Source of the DNA: Lysobacteraceae bacterium NML03-0222
GTDB taxonomy: Bacteria > Pseudomonadota > Gammaproteobacteria > Xanthomonadales > Xanthomonadaceae
DNA: 64,000 nucleotides
Assembly (NCBI GenBank): GCA_002798195.1
Contig: NWQM01000001.1
Span: forward strand, 434,001-498,000
Direction: 5' to 3'
Made by a program: the position numbers and the translations under genes. How positions within the stretch are numbered: the first letter of the stretch is position 1; every line of letters starts with the position of its first letter. Positions 19,524 to 29,518 of this stretch are shown here, piece after piece. Below the pieces are notes generated by a model. The model saw only the letters and a list, made by a program, of their open reading frames with translations, had not been told where the DNA came from and did not search any database.

Positions 19524-21766
19524 GTGCGCAACCGGAAAAACCGAACCTGCCGCCGGATCACGTCACCGTCTTCATCGACGGCGTCGAGCTGGCTGCCCCC
19601 AAGAACAGCATGATTATCCATGCCGCCGACAAGGCTGGCATTCCGATTCCGCGTTTTTGCTATCACGAAAAGCTGCCGATTGCCGCCAACTGCCGGATGT
19701 GCATGGTGGAGGCGGAAATGGGCGGACGCCCGAGCCCCAAGCCGCTGCCGGCCTGCGCCACCCCGGTGATGGATGGCATGAAGGTGTTTACCCGCAGCGA
19801 CAAGGCGCTGAAGGCACAGCGCAATGTCATGGAGTTTTTGCTGATCAACCATCCGCTGGACTGCCCGGTTTGCGACCAGGGCGGTGAATGCGAGCTGCAA
19901 GACGTGTCGATGGGTTATGGCCGCGGCATCAGCCGTTATTCCGAAACCAAGCGCTCGGTCGCCGATGAAGACCTGGGGCCGCTGGTGGCCACCGAAATGA
20001 CCCGCTGCATCCAGTGCACCCGCTGCGTCCGCTTCACCGCGGAAATTGCCGGCACCTATGAGTTGGGCGGCATGCAGCGTGGTGAAAACCTGCAAATCGG
20101 CACCTATGACGGCAAACCGCTGACCACCGAGCTGTCCGGCAACGTGATCGATGTCTGTCCGGTGGGCGCGCTCACCAACAAGGTGTTCCAGTTCAAGGCG
20201 CGTCCCTGGGAGCTGACTGCAAAGCCCTCGCTGGGCTTCCACGATGCGATGGGCAGCAATCTGTTCCTACACGTGCGCCGGGGCGAGGTGCTGCGCGCAG
20301 TGCCGCGCGATAACGAGCTGGTCAATGAGTGCTGGTTGTCCGACCGCGACCGCTATGCCCATCAGGGGCTGTATGCCGATGACCGGGCGCTGAAGCCGAT
20401 GATTCGCGTGGCCGAGGGCAATGAGCCGGAAGCCTTCCGTGAAGCAAGCTGGGATGAAGCGCTGGCTGTGGCTGCGCAAATCCTGCGCGAAAACAGCGGC
20501 GATGCGCTGGGTATGCTGGTGCATCCGGCCAGCAGCAACGAAGAAGGCGCGGTATTGGCGCAGCTTGCCCAAGCCCTTGGCTGCGGCAATCTTGACCATC
20601 GCCTGAGCCAGCACGACCTTGCCGATGCCGCCGTGGCCGAACCCTTTGGTGTGGCGCTGGAAGATATTGAGCAGGCCGAAGTCATCGTGGTGCTGGGCAG
20701 CAATTTGCGTCATGAGCTGCCGCTGCTGCACCAGCGCCTGCGCAAGGCCTGGAAGCAGGGCACACGCATCCATGTCATCAATCCGGTGGACTTCGAGTTC
20801 ACTTTCGAGGCCGCTGGCAAAGCCATTGTCGCCCCTTCGCAACTGGCCGATGCGCTGGCTGCGCTGGATATCGGTCAGGCCGAGCGCGTGGCGTTGATTA
20901 TTGGCGGCATTGCCGAAAACGGCGCGCACGCCTCGGCGATTCGTGCTGCTGCCGCTGATTTCTGTGCCCGCACTGGCGCGCGGCTGTGCCGTATTCCGCA
21001 GGGCGCCAATGCGGTGGGTCTGGCGCAGTACGGCGTGCTGCCCAGCGCCCGCAGCACCCAGGACATGCTGCGCGAAGCACGCGCGGCCTATCTGATTTAC
21101 GGCATCGAGCCGGGTCTGGATTTTGCCGACCAGGGCGTGGCGATGCGCGCGCTGGGCAATGCCAAGACCGTGGCTTTGAGCCATTACGCCTGTCGCTCCA
21201 CCCGGGCTGTGGCCGATGTGATTCTGCCCATTGCCCTGTTGCCGGAGATGGAGGGCAGCCTCACCAATCTTGATGGCAGCGTGCAGTTTGCCCAGGCTGG
21301 CGGCAAGCCGCAGGGCGAAGCCCGCGAAGGCTGGCGGGTATTGCGCGCGTTGGCCGATGCCCTGCAATTGCCGGGATTTGCCTTTATCGACCTTGCCCAG
21401 CTGCGCGCGGGCATGAAGCCGCGCAGCGTCAAGGTCAGCGCCAGCAATGTCGCCGCTTCCGGCAAGCCGGGGCTGGAGCTTGCCGTATCGCAGGCCATCT
21501 ATCGCGTCGATGCCACCGTGCGCCGTGCCCCGGCCTTGCAGGCGCATCCGCTGACCGTGGGCGAATACGCCGTACTGCATCCGGCTACCGCAGCCGCTGC
21601 CGGTCTTGCGCATGGCGCGATGGGTAAATTCTCGACTGCCGCCGGGACTGCCACCTTGCAGGTGCTGCTCAGTGAGCGCATTGCCGAAGGCGTGGTCTGG
21701 GTGGAATCGGGCTATGGCGCGACCGCGCCGCTGGCCGCAAGCCGTGTGGAGGCCAAAGCCGTATGA
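19520..21766 (+). CDS. nuoG: NADH-quinone oxidoreductase subunit G
   Basis: The 748-residue protein has an N-terminal ferredoxin-like [2Fe-2S] domain (FCYHEKL, CRMCMVE), the His/Cys N5 region (CPVCDQGGECELQD) and a [4Fe-4S] pair (CIQCTRCVRF ... VIDVCPVGALTNK). A large molybdopterin-oxidoreductase-like domain follows without obvious cofactor function. It carries the electron wire from FMN to NuoB. Confidence 0.96.
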   Translation: MSAQPEKPNLPPDHVTVFIDGVELAAPKNSMIIHAADKAGIPIPRFCYHEKLPIAANCRMCMVEAEMGGRPSPKPLPACATPVMDGMKVFTRSDKALKAQRNVMEFLLINHPLDCPVCDQGGECELQDVSMGYGRGISRYSETKRSVADEDLGPLVATEMTRCIQCTRCVRFTAEIAGTYELGGMQRGENLQIGTYDGKPLTTELSGNVIDVCPVGALTNKVFQFKARPWELTAKPSLGFHDAMGSNLFLHVRRGEVLRAVPRDNELVNECWLSDRDRYAHQGLYADDRALKPMIRVAEGNEPEAFREASWDEALAVAAQILRENSGDALGMLVHPASSNEEGAVLAQLAQALGCGNLDHRLSQHDLADAAVAEPFGVALEDIEQAEVIVVLGSNLRHELPLLHQRLRKAWKQGTRIHVINPVDFEFTFEAAGKAIVAPSQLADALAALDIGQAERVALIIGGIAENGAHASAIRAAAADFCARTGARLCRIPQGANAVGLAQYGVLPSARSTQDMLREARAAYLIYGIEPGLDFADQGVAMRALGNAKTVALSHYACRSTRAVADVILPIALLPEMEGSLTNLDGSVQFAQAGGKPQGEAREGWRVLRALADALQLPGFAFIDLAQLRAGMKPRSVKVSASNVAASGKPGLELAVSQAIYRVDATVRRAPALQAHPLTVGEYAVLHPATAAAAGLAHGAMGKFSTAAGTATLQVLLSERIAEGVVWVESGYGATAPLAASRVEAKAV

Positions 21767-22854
21767 ATCCCGTGACTGCGATGATTGATTCCCTGCACCA
21801 GTGGTTCCTGTCATTGGGCGATATCGGTGCGCTGCTGTGGATCGTGCTGAAAATCCTCGCCATCGCCATGCCGGTGATTATCACCGTGGCCTTCTATGTG
21901 GTGTGGGAGCGCAAGCTCATTGGCTGGATGCATGTGCGTCATGGACCCATGTATGTGGGCTTCGGCATTTTTCAGGCGTTTGCTGACGTCTTCAAACTGC
22001 TATTCAAGGAAGTGGTGCAACCCACCCAGGCCAGCAAGCTGCTCTACATTCTGGCGCCGTTGATTGTGCTGGGGCCCTCGTTCGCGGCCTGGGCGGTGAT
22101 TCCGTTCGATGCGCAAGTGGTCTTGTCCAATGCCAATGCCGGCCTGTTGTATCTGCTGGCGATGACCTCGCTCGGCGTGTACGGCGTGATTCTGGCCGGT
22201 TGGGCGTCCAACTCCAAATATGCCTTCCTCGGCGCGATGCGCTCGGCTTCGCAGGTGGTGAGCTATGAAATCGCCATGGGCTTTGCTCTGGTCGGGGTGA
22301 TGATTGCCGCAGGCAGCCTGAACCTGACCGCGATTGTCGAGGCGCAGGCCGGTAATGCCGGGTTCCTGGAATGGTTCTGGCTGCCGCTGCTGCCGCTGTT
22401 TGTGGTGTATTTCATCTCCGGCGTGGCCGAAACCAACCGCGCGCCGTTTGACGTGGTGGAAGGCGAGTCGGAAATCGTCGCCGGTCACATGGTGGAATAT
22501 TCCGGCTCGCAGTTCGCGCTGTTCTTCCTGGCCGAATACGCCAACATGATTCTGGTCAGCTTCCTGACCGCACTGTTCTTCCTGGGCGGCTGGCTCTCGC
22601 CGCTGCAAGGCTGGCTGGATCTGGGCGATGTGCATTGGAGCGTCAACTGGATCTGGGCCGGCGGCTGGCCGTGGCTGTTTGCCAAGGTGTTCTTCTTCAT
22701 GAGCTGCTTCATCTGGTTCCGCGCCTCGTTCCCGCGTTACCGCTATGACCAGATCATGCGCCTGGGCTGGAAAGTGTTTATCCCGATTTGTATCGCCTGG
22801 ATTGCCGTGGCCGCCCTGCTGGTGTTCTACGGTGTCATCAAGGCAGGGGTGTAA
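21763..22854 (+). CDS. nuoH: NADH-quinone oxidoreductase subunit H
   Basis: The 363-residue, about eight-helix membrane subunit has the charged loops characteristic of the quinone chamber: EVVQPTQASK and the acidic ETNRAPFDVVEGESEIVAG. It couples quinone reduction to the membrane arm. It overlaps the nuoG stop by four bases. Confidence 0.97.
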   Translation: MNPVTAMIDSLHQWFLSLGDIGALLWIVLKILAIAMPVIITVAFYVVWERKLIGWMHVRHGPMYVGFGIFQAFADVFKLLFKEVVQPTQASKLLYILAPLIVLGPSFAAWAVIPFDAQVVLSNANAGLLYLLAMTSLGVYGVILAGWASNSKYAFLGAMRSASQVVSYEIAMGFALVGVMIAAGSLNLTAIVEAQAGNAGFLEWFWLPLLPLFVVYFISGVAETNRAPFDVVEGESEIVAGHMVEYSGSQFALFFLAEYANMILVSFLTALFFLGGWLSPLQGWLDLGDVHWSVNWIWAGGWPWLFAKVFFFMSCFIWFRASFPRYRYDQIMRLGWKVFIPICIAWIAVAALLVFYGVIKAGV

Positions 22855-22857
22855 GCC

Positions 22858-23346
22858 ATGAATCGCATCACCAATTACTTCAAGAGCCTGCTGTTGTGGG
22901 AGCTGCTGCAAGGGCTGGGGCTGACCCTGAAATATCTGTTCCGCGACAAGTACACATTGATGTACCCGATGGAAAAGACCCCGCAGTCGCCGCGCTTCCG
23001 GGGTATCCATGCACTGCGCCGCTATCCCAATGGCGAGGAGCGCTGCATTGCCTGCAAACTGTGCGAGGCGGTATGCCCGGCGCTGGCCATCACCATTGAT
23101 TCGGAGCGTCGTGAGGATGGCACCCGCCGCACCACGCGCTACGAGATTGACCTGTTCAAGTGCATCTTCTGCGGCTTCTGTGAAGAATCCTGTCCGGTGG
23201 ATTCGATCGTGGAAACGCATGTGTATGAATACCACTTCGACAAGCGTGGCCAGAACATCCTGACCAAGCCCACCCTGCTCGCCATCGGTGACCGTCTGGA
23301 AGCCGAAATCGCCGAGCGCCGCGCCGCAGATGCGCCTTATCGCTGA
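22858..23346 (+). CDS. nuoI: NADH-quinone oxidoreductase subunit I
   Basis: The 162-residue ferredoxin-type subunit has two [4Fe-4S] motifs, CIACKLCEAVCPALAI and CIFCGFCEESCPVDSI (clusters N6a and N6b). It lies at the junction of the peripheral and membrane arms. It starts 3 bases after nuoH. Confidence 0.97.
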   Translation: MNRITNYFKSLLLWELLQGLGLTLKYLFRDKYTLMYPMEKTPQSPRFRGIHALRRYPNGEERCIACKLCEAVCPALAITIDSERREDGTRRTTRYEIDLFKCIFCGFCEESCPVDSIVETHVYEYHFDKRGQNILTKPTLLAIGDRLEAEIAERRAADAPYR

Positions 23347-23353
23347 GGACGAT

Positions 23354-23986
23354 ATGGAAACCATCATCTTGTCCGCTTTCTATGTGTTTGCCGCCCTGGC
23401 GGTGATGTCCGCCGTGGGCGTCATCAGCGTGAAAAACCCGGTGCATGCCGCGCTGCTTCTGGTGCTGACCTTCTTCTCGGTGGCCTGCACCTGGATCATC
23501 GCCGGTGCCGAATTTCTCGGCGTTGCCCTGATTCTGGTGTACGTCGGCGCAGTGATGGTGCTGTTCCTGTTCGTGGTGATGATGCTGGATGTCGATACCA
23601 CGCCGATGCGCGAGGGCTTTGTGCGCTATCTGCCGGTGGGGCTGCTGGTTGCGGTGGTGATGCTGGTGGAAATCCTCACCCTCGTCGGCATCAAGGCCAA
23701 GCTCGGCGGTTTCTCTGCCGATACGGTGGAAAATGCCGGTATCGCCAACAGCAAATGGCTGGCGCAAACCCTGTACACCAAATTCCTGCTGCCCTTTGAA
23801 CTTGCAGCAGTGATTCTGACCGTGGCGGTGATTGCCGCGGTGATGCTGGCATTGCGGGTGCGCCAGGGCGCACGCCGCCAGAACCCGTCCGAGCAAGCCG
23901 CTGTCAAGTCGCGTGAGCGTCTGCGCATGGTGAAGATGGATGCGGTCAAGCCCGTCGCCAGCCAACAACAACAGGAGGCCAACTGA
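23354..23986 (+). CDS. nuoJ: NADH-quinone oxidoreductase subunit J
   Basis: The 210-residue membrane subunit has five helices, with the family block NPVHAALLLVLTFFSVAC near 30-47 and YVGAVMVLFLFVVMMLD near 66-82. The frame is open upstream into nuoI, but the ATG at 23354 gives METIILSAFY directly at helix 1. The C-terminal tail is polar and Gln-rich. The stop overlaps the nuoK start (TGATG). Confidence 0.96.
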   Translation: METIILSAFYVFAALAVMSAVGVISVKNPVHAALLLVLTFFSVACTWIIAGAEFLGVALILVYVGAVMVLFLFVVMMLDVDTTPMREGFVRYLPVGLLVAVVMLVEILTLVGIKAKLGGFSADTVENAGIANSKWLAQTLYTKFLLPFELAAVILTVAVIAAVMLALRVRQGARRQNPSEQAAVKSRERLRMVKMDAVKPVASQQQQEAN

Positions 23987-24303
23987 TGTTCGATATCCCC
24001 GTAGGCCTTGGGCATTATCTGGCGCTGGGTGCGGTGCTGTTCTGCATCAGCGTCGCCGGTATCTTCCTGAACCGCAAAAACGTCATCATCCTGCTGATGT
24101 CGATTGAACTGATGTTGCTGGCGGTGAACATCAATTTCGTGGCGTTCTCGCGTCATATGGTGGACCCGCAGGGGCAGATTTTCGTGTTCTTCATCCTGAC
24201 CGTGGCGGCCGCCGAAGCGGCCATTGGCCTTGCCATCCTGGTGGCGCTGTTCCGCAGCCGCCGCACCATTGAAGTGATGAAGCTCGATACGCTCAAGGGC
24301 TGA
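23986..24303 (+). CDS. nuoK: NADH-quinone oxidoreductase subunit K
   Basis: The 105-residue, three-helix antiporter-like subunit has the conserved NVIILLMSIELMLLAVNINF with the membrane glutamate, and VAAAEAAIGLAILV with the second one. ACAGGAGG stands just upstream. A 61-base gap with no gene separates it from nuoL. Confidence 0.97.
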   Translation: MFDIPVGLGHYLALGAVLFCISVAGIFLNRKNVIILLMSIELMLLAVNINFVAFSRHMVDPQGQIFVFFILTVAAAEAAIGLAILVALFRSRRTIEVMKLDTLKG

Positions 24304-24364
24304 TGCTTTCGCCTCGCAACCTGACAATACAAGTGGCAGCTTCCGGTAACACGGTGATTCCGAC

Positions 24365-26407
24365 ATGACCCTATCGACAACCCAACTCCTGACGATTGTG
24401 CTGGCGCCTTTGCTCGGCTCGATAATTGCTGGCCTGTTTGGCCGCCAGGTCGGGCGCGCGGGCGCGCATACCGTCACCATCGCCGGTGTCGCCGTGGCCT
24501 GCGCGCTGTCCGTGCATGTGCTCTGGCAGCTGGTCGGGCAGGGCGCCGAGGCCTACAACCAGAACATCTATACCTGGTTTGAAATCGGCAACTATTCCGC
24601 CCATGTCGGCTTCATGGTGGACAAGCTCACCGCGATGATGATGGTCGTGGTCACCTTCGTATCGCTCCTGGTGCACCTCTACACCATCGGCTATATGGAA
24701 GAAGACCCGGGCTATCAGCGCTTCTTCAGCTATATCTCGCTGTTCACCTTCAGCATGTTGATGCTGGTAATGAGCAACAACTTCCTGCAGCTGTTCTTCG
24801 GCTGGGAAGCGGTAGGTCTGGTGTCCTACTTGTTGATTGGCTTCTGGTTCAAGAAGCCCACCGCCATCTTCGCCAACCTCAAGGCCTTCCTAGTCAACCG
24901 CGTGGGTGACTTTGGTTTCCTGCTTGGCATCGGCGGCATCCTGTACTGGTTCGGCTCGCTTGATTACGCCACCGTGTTCGCCAATCTTTCGGTATTGAAT
25001 GGCGAGAGCGTGCCCGGCTTTGAGAGCTGGTCGGCGGTGACCTTCATCTGCATTTGCCTGTTTATCGGCGCGATGGGCAAATCCGCGCAGGTGCCGCTGC
25101 ATGTCTGGCTGCCGGACTCGATGGAAGGCCCGACGCCGATTTCGGCGCTGATCCACGCCGCCACCATGGTGACCGCTGGTATCTTCATGGTCGCGCGCAT
25201 GTCGCCGATGTTCGAGATGTCGCTGACTGCACTCAACTTCGTGCTGTTCATCGGCGCCACCACCGCGTTCTGGACTGGCCTGATTGGCATGGTGCAGAAC
25301 GACATCAAGCGCGTGGTGGCCTATTCCACGCTCTCGCAGCTGGGCTATATGACCGTGGCGCTGGGCGTGTCGGCATACTCGGCCGCGGTGTTCCATCTGA
25401 TGACCCATGCCTTTTTCAAGGCGCTGCTGTTCCTGGCGGCCGGCTCGGTGATCATCGGCATGCACCACGAGCAGGACATGCGCAAGATGGGTGGCCTGCG
25501 CAAATACATGCCGATTACCTTCATCACCAGCCTCATCGGTACCCTGGCACTGGTGGCCACGCCGTTCTTCAGCGGCTATTACTCCAAGGACGCGATCATC
25601 GTCGCTGCCGCAGAAAATGCCCACACCCAGGGCGGCTTTATTGCCCAGTACGGCTATTGGGCAGTGCTGCTTGGCGCCTTCGTCACCAGCTTCTACAGCT
25701 TCCGCCTGCTGTACCTGACTTTCTTTGGCCCCGAGCGCTTCCGCGATGCGCATCATGACGCACATCATCACGATGACCACCACGGCCATGGCGCGCACGA
25801 GCCGCACGAGTCGCCCTGGGTGGTAACCCTGCCGCTGATTCTGCTGGCGATTCCGTCGATTCTGATTGGCTTCTTCACTGCCGGGCCGATGCTGTTTGGC
25901 ACCGACTGGAGCGGCAAGGAGGCGCAAGAAGGTTTCTTTGCCAACATCATCTTCGTCAATGAAGCCCGCGATGTGCTGGCCAAGATGGCGGCCGATGACT
26001 GGCATGGCCCGGTAGCCTTCGCCCTGCACGGCTTTGTGACCCCGGCGTTCTGGCTGGCCTTCGCTGGCTTTGCGCTGGCGACGCTGATGTATCTCATCAA
26101 GCCCGAGCTTGCCGGCAAGGTGGCGCGCATCTTCAAGCTGCCAATCCGCATCCTTGAGGAGAAATACGGTTTCGACAAGCTGTGGATTAACGGTTTTGCC
26201 GGTGGCAGCCTGCTGCTTGGCAAGGCATTCCGCTGGTTCGATGCCACGGTGATTGACCGCGGCGCAGTGGAAGGCTCGGCCAAGAGCGTCGGGGGTATCG
26301 CGGCTCTGGTACGCCGTGCGCAGAGTGGCCGTCTCTACAGCTATGCCTTTGCCATGATTCTGGGCCTGATTGTGCTGCTTGCCTGGCTCATCCGCACCGC
26401 GAACTGA
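24365..26407 (+). CDS. nuoL: NADH-quinone oxidoreductase subunit L
   Basis: The 680-residue distal proton-pumping subunit has about 16 helices. Mrp-antiporter blocks include FFGWEAVGLVSYLLIGFW, MEGPTPISALIHAATMVTAG, VAYSTLSQLGYM and HAFFKALLFL. The C-terminal part forms the long lateral helix. An exceptionally His-rich loop (HHDAHHHDDHHGHGAHEPHE, around 462-482) lies between helices; His-rich loops occur here in several NuoL proteins. Confidence 0.96.
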   Translation: MTLSTTQLLTIVLAPLLGSIIAGLFGRQVGRAGAHTVTIAGVAVACALSVHVLWQLVGQGAEAYNQNIYTWFEIGNYSAHVGFMVDKLTAMMMVVVTFVSLLVHLYTIGYMEEDPGYQRFFSYISLFTFSMLMLVMSNNFLQLFFGWEAVGLVSYLLIGFWFKKPTAIFANLKAFLVNRVGDFGFLLGIGGILYWFGSLDYATVFANLSVLNGESVPGFESWSAVTFICICLFIGAMGKSAQVPLHVWLPDSMEGPTPISALIHAATMVTAGIFMVARMSPMFEMSLTALNFVLFIGATTAFWTGLIGMVQNDIKRVVAYSTLSQLGYMTVALGVSAYSAAVFHLMTHAFFKALLFLAAGSVIIGMHHEQDMRKMGGLRKYMPITFITSLIGTLALVATPFFSGYYSKDAIIVAAAENAHTQGGFIAQYGYWAVLLGAFVTSFYSFRLLYLTFFGPERFRDAHHDAHHHDDHHGHGAHEPHESPWVVTLPLILLAIPSILIGFFTAGPMLFGTDWSGKEAQEGFFANIIFVNEARDVLAKMAADDWHGPVAFALHGFVTPAFWLAFAGFALATLMYLIKPELAGKVARIFKLPIRILEEKYGFDKLWINGFAGGSLLLGKAFRWFDATVIDRGAVEGSAKSVGGIAALVRRAQSGRLYSYAFAMILGLIVLLAWLIRTAN

Positions 26408-26459
26408 ACATGAAGATTGAAACGATGAATCTGATGCCGACAACCGGGGGGGCTGCCCA

Positions 26460-27980
26460 ATGACGCAACTGCCTTTGCTCAGTCTGTTGATTTGGCTGCC
26501 CATCCTGGGTGGTGCAGCCCTGCTTGCCATGGGGCGGATGCCGGCCAATACCGCGCGCTGGACAGGGCTTGCGGTCTCGCTCATCACGCTGGCGCTTTCG
26601 CTGCCGCTATTGACCGGCTTTGACTACGCCAATGCCGGCCTGCAGTTCGTGGAAAAGAAAGCCTGGATTGATGCCTTTGACATCTATTACCACCTGGGTG
26701 CCGATGGCATTGCCGTGGCGCTGATTGTGCTCACCACCATCACCAGCGTGCTGGTGCTGCTGGGTGCCTGGGGCTCGATTGACGAGCGCGTCAACCAGTA
26801 CTACGCCGCGTTCCTGATTCTCGAAGGCATGATGGTCGGCGTATTCGCCGCTGCCGATGCACTCTTGTTCTATGTGTTCTTCGAGGCAATGCTGATACCG
26901 ATGTTCATCATCATCGGTGTCTGGGGCGGGCCGCGCCGCGTGTATGCCTCGGTCAAGTTCTTCCTGTACACCTTCCTGGGTTCGGTATTCATGCTGGTTG
27001 GCCTGATTTACCTGTACCTCAAGGGTGGCAGCTGGCAGATGGCCGACATGGCTGCACTGCCGCTGTCGATGGCCGAGCAAACCTGGTTGTTCTTTGCCTT
27101 CCTCGCCGCCTTCGCGGTCAAGGTGCCGATGGCGCCGGTGCATACTTGGCTGCCCGATGCTCACGTCGAGGCGCCCACCGCAGGCTCGGTGGTGCTGGCC
27201 GCCATCATGCTGAAGATCGGCGGCTACGGCTTCCTGCGCTTCAACCTGCCAATTACCCCTGATGCCAGCCATGAACTGGCTTGGCTGGTCATCCTGCTGT
27301 CGATGGTCGCCATCATCTATGTGGGCTTGGTGGCCTTGGTACAGGAAGACATGAAGAAGCTGATTGCGTACTCCTCGATTGCGCATATGGGCTTTGTCAC
27401 CCTCGGCACCTTCATTGCCCTTGGTCTGATGCGCGATGGCGGCCAGACCGATGCCGCACGGCTGGGGCTGCAGGGCGCGATGGTGCAGATGGTCTCGCAC
27501 GGCTTCATTTCCGGGGCGATGTTCTCCTGCGTCGGCGTGCTGTATGACCGTATGCACACCCGCATGATTCGTGACTACGGTGGCGTCGCCAATACCATGC
27601 CCTGGTTCGCCTTCTTCTTCGTGCTGTTTGCCTTCGCCAACTCCGGCCTGCCGGCGACCTCCGGCTTTGTCGGTGAGTTCATGGTGATTCTGGCGAGCTT
27701 CCAGCACAGCCCGTGGCTTGCCATCGGCGCGGCCACCACCCTGATCACCGGCGCGGCCTACAGCCTGTGGCTGACCAAGCGCATCATCTGGGGCGACGTG
27801 GTGAACTCGCAGGTGGCCGAACTCAAGGACATCAATCTGCGCGAAGGCTTGGTGCTGTTTGCCTTCGCCGTGGGCGTGATGGCCATTGGCCTGTATCCCA
27901 AGCCGCTGACCGACTTGATGGAGCCTTCCATCGCCCAGTTGGCCAATCAATTGACCATCAGCAAGCTGACCGGACCGTAA
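26460..27980 (+). CDS. nuoM: NADH-quinone oxidoreductase subunit M
   Basis: The 506-residue antiporter-like subunit has about 14 helices. It contains FFEAMLIPMFIIIGVWGG (key glutamate), KVPMAPVHTWLPDAHVEAPT (key lysine and histidines) and MKKLIAYSSIAHMGFVTLG. It is one of the proton-pumping modules of the membrane arm. Confidence 0.97.
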   Translation: MTQLPLLSLLIWLPILGGAALLAMGRMPANTARWTGLAVSLITLALSLPLLTGFDYANAGLQFVEKKAWIDAFDIYYHLGADGIAVALIVLTTITSVLVLLGAWGSIDERVNQYYAAFLILEGMMVGVFAAADALLFYVFFEAMLIPMFIIIGVWGGPRRVYASVKFFLYTFLGSVFMLVGLIYLYLKGGSWQMADMAALPLSMAEQTWLFFAFLAAFAVKVPMAPVHTWLPDAHVEAPTAGSVVLAAIMLKIGGYGFLRFNLPITPDASHELAWLVILLSMVAIIYVGLVALVQEDMKKLIAYSSIAHMGFVTLGTFIALGLMRDGGQTDAARLGLQGAMVQMVSHGFISGAMFSCVGVLYDRMHTRMIRDYGGVANTMPWFAFFFVLFAFANSGLPATSGFVGEFMVILASFQHSPWLAIGAATTLITGAAYSLWLTKRIIWGDVVNSQVAELKDINLREGLVLFAFAVGVMAIGLYPKPLTDLMEPSIAQLANQLTISKLTGP

Positions 27981-27983
27981 TCG

Positions 27984-29459
27984 ATGGAAACCATGCAACA
28001 CGTATTCGATTCCGCTGAACTGTGGCATCTGCTGCCGGAGCTGGTACTGGCCGCTGGCGCATTCGCCCTGCTGCTGTTTGACCTGTTCTTTGACAGCAAG
28101 CAAAAAGGCATCACCCACTGGCTGTCGATGCTGCTGCTGCTGGTTGTGGCCGTGCTGGTGTTTACCGGTGCCGGCGGCCAGCCAGCGCATCAAGATGCTG
28201 TCCTGAACGGCATGTTCATCCGTGATGCTGCGGCCGACCTTGCCAAGGGCTTCATCTGCTTGGTTGCGGCGCTGGGTTTTGTTTACGCGCTGCCGTATTT
28301 GAAAGAACGTGGCATCTACAAAGGCGAAGTGCCGGTACTGATGCTGTTCGCCACGTTGGGCATGATGGTGCTGGCTTCCTCGGCCAACCTCATCATGGTC
28401 TATGTCGGCCTGGAAATGCTGGCGCTCTCCTCCTATGCGCTGGTGGCCATCAACCGTGACAGCCCGGTTGCCACCGAAGCGGGCATGAAGTATTTCGTGC
28501 TGGGCGCGTTGGCTTCGGGGCTGCTGCTGTACGGCATGTCGCTGGTCTATGGCGCTACCGGTACCTTGGATTTGGATGCGTTGCTGGAGGCTTCCAGCGT
28601 CAGTGCAGAGCGCATGATGTTGATGACCGGCGCTGCCTTCATGGTTGCCGGTGTGGCCTTCAAACTCGGTGCCGCGCCGTTCCATATGTGGCTGCCCGAT
28701 GTTTATCAGGGCGCACCGACCCCGGTTGCCCAGTTCATTGGTGCCGCGCCCAAGCTGGCTGCCTTTGTCATGGCCTATCGCCTGCTCAGCGCCCTGGCGC
28801 CGCATGCGGAAATCTGGGGCACGATGGTGGCTGGCCTTGCCGGGCTTTCGCTGATTGTCGGCAACCTGATGGCACTGCGGCAGAGCAACCTCAAGCGTCT
28901 TCTGGCGTACTCCACCGTCTCGCATATCGGCTTTCTGCTGATGGGCGTGGCTGTTGGCAATGCCCAGGGCTATGGCGCATCCATGTTCTATGCCGTGACC
29001 TATGCCTTCACTTCACTGGCCTCGTTCGGCCTCATCATCCTGATGTCGCGCAAGGGCTTCGAGGCCGATGAAATCGCCGACTATCGCGGTCTTGGCAAGC
29101 GTCATCCGTGGATGGCTTTCCTGGTGCTGTGTGTGGTCGCTTCGCTGGCCGGCCTGCCGCCGTTCATCGGCTTCTTCGCCAAGGTGGCAGTGATTGCCGC
29201 AGCCGTCAATGAAGGTCTGCTGTGGCTGGCCATTGTCGGTATCGTCTGCGCCGTCATCGGCATGTTCTACTATCTGCGCATCTTGAAGGCCATGTATCTG
29301 GAAGCCCCGGAAGAAGGCGTTACCGAACTTGCCAACCCGCGCAGCTGCGCACTGATGCGCACCAGCTTCGCCGTCAATGCCTTGCTGCTGCTGGGCATCG
29401 CCGTGGCAGTCAACCCGCTGCTTGACTGGTGCTACCGGGTTTTCATCACTGGCGCGTAA
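27984..29459 (+). CDS. nuoN: NADH-quinone oxidoreductase subunit N
   Basis: The 491-residue antiporter-like subunit has about 14 helices, with YVGLEMLALSSYALVA, GAAPFHMWLPDVYQGAPTPV and LKRLLAYSTVSHIGFLLMG. It is the last gene of the nuo operon and starts 3 bases after nuoM. A second ATG lies at 27990. All 14 complex I subunits are present in the standard A-to-N order. Confidence 0.97.
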   Translation: METMQHVFDSAELWHLLPELVLAAGAFALLLFDLFFDSKQKGITHWLSMLLLLVVAVLVFTGAGGQPAHQDAVLNGMFIRDAAADLAKGFICLVAALGFVYALPYLKERGIYKGEVPVLMLFATLGMMVLASSANLIMVYVGLEMLALSSYALVAINRDSPVATEAGMKYFVLGALASGLLLYGMSLVYGATGTLDLDALLEASSVSAERMMLMTGAAFMVAGVAFKLGAAPFHMWLPDVYQGAPTPVAQFIGAAPKLAAFVMAYRLLSALAPHAEIWGTMVAGLAGLSLIVGNLMALRQSNLKRLLAYSTVSHIGFLLMGVAVGNAQGYGASMFYAVTYAFTSLASFGLIILMSRKGFEADEIADYRGLGKRHPWMAFLVLCVVASLAGLPPFIGFFAKVAVIAAAVNEGLLWLAIVGIVCAVIGMFYYLRILKAMYLEAPEEGVTELANPRSCALMRTSFAVNALLLLGIAVAVNPLLDWCYRVFITGA

Positions 29460-29477
29460 AAAATCTTGCAAAAAGGC

Positions 29478-29505
29478 TTGCAAATTTCTGCAAAGCTCCT
29501 ATAAT
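29478..29505 (+). promoter_or_regulatory. Sigma70-type promoter of the initiator tRNA
   Basis: TTGCAA (29478-29483) and a perfect TATAAT (29500-29505) are separated by 16 bases in an AT-rich stretch after nuoN. The -10 box ends 13 bases before the mature tRNA 5' end, so the leader would be very short. Confidence 0.8.
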
Positions 29506-29518
29506 CTCTAATCTCTGC

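Noticed and set aside
25750..25815. CAT/CAC-rich stretch in nuoL as a DNA repeat
   Set aside because: It is simply the coding sequence of a His-rich loop in an intact gene; similar loops occur in other NuoL proteins.
24890..26587. A 565-codon minus-strand frame opposite nuoL
   Set aside because: Shadow of nuoL; composition dominated by Arg, His and Gln.
26607..28925. A 772-codon open frame on the minus strand opposite nuoM and nuoN
   Set aside because: It is the complement of two certain complex I genes. Its product is full of His, Gln and Arg with no domain, as expected for antisense frames in GC-rich DNA.
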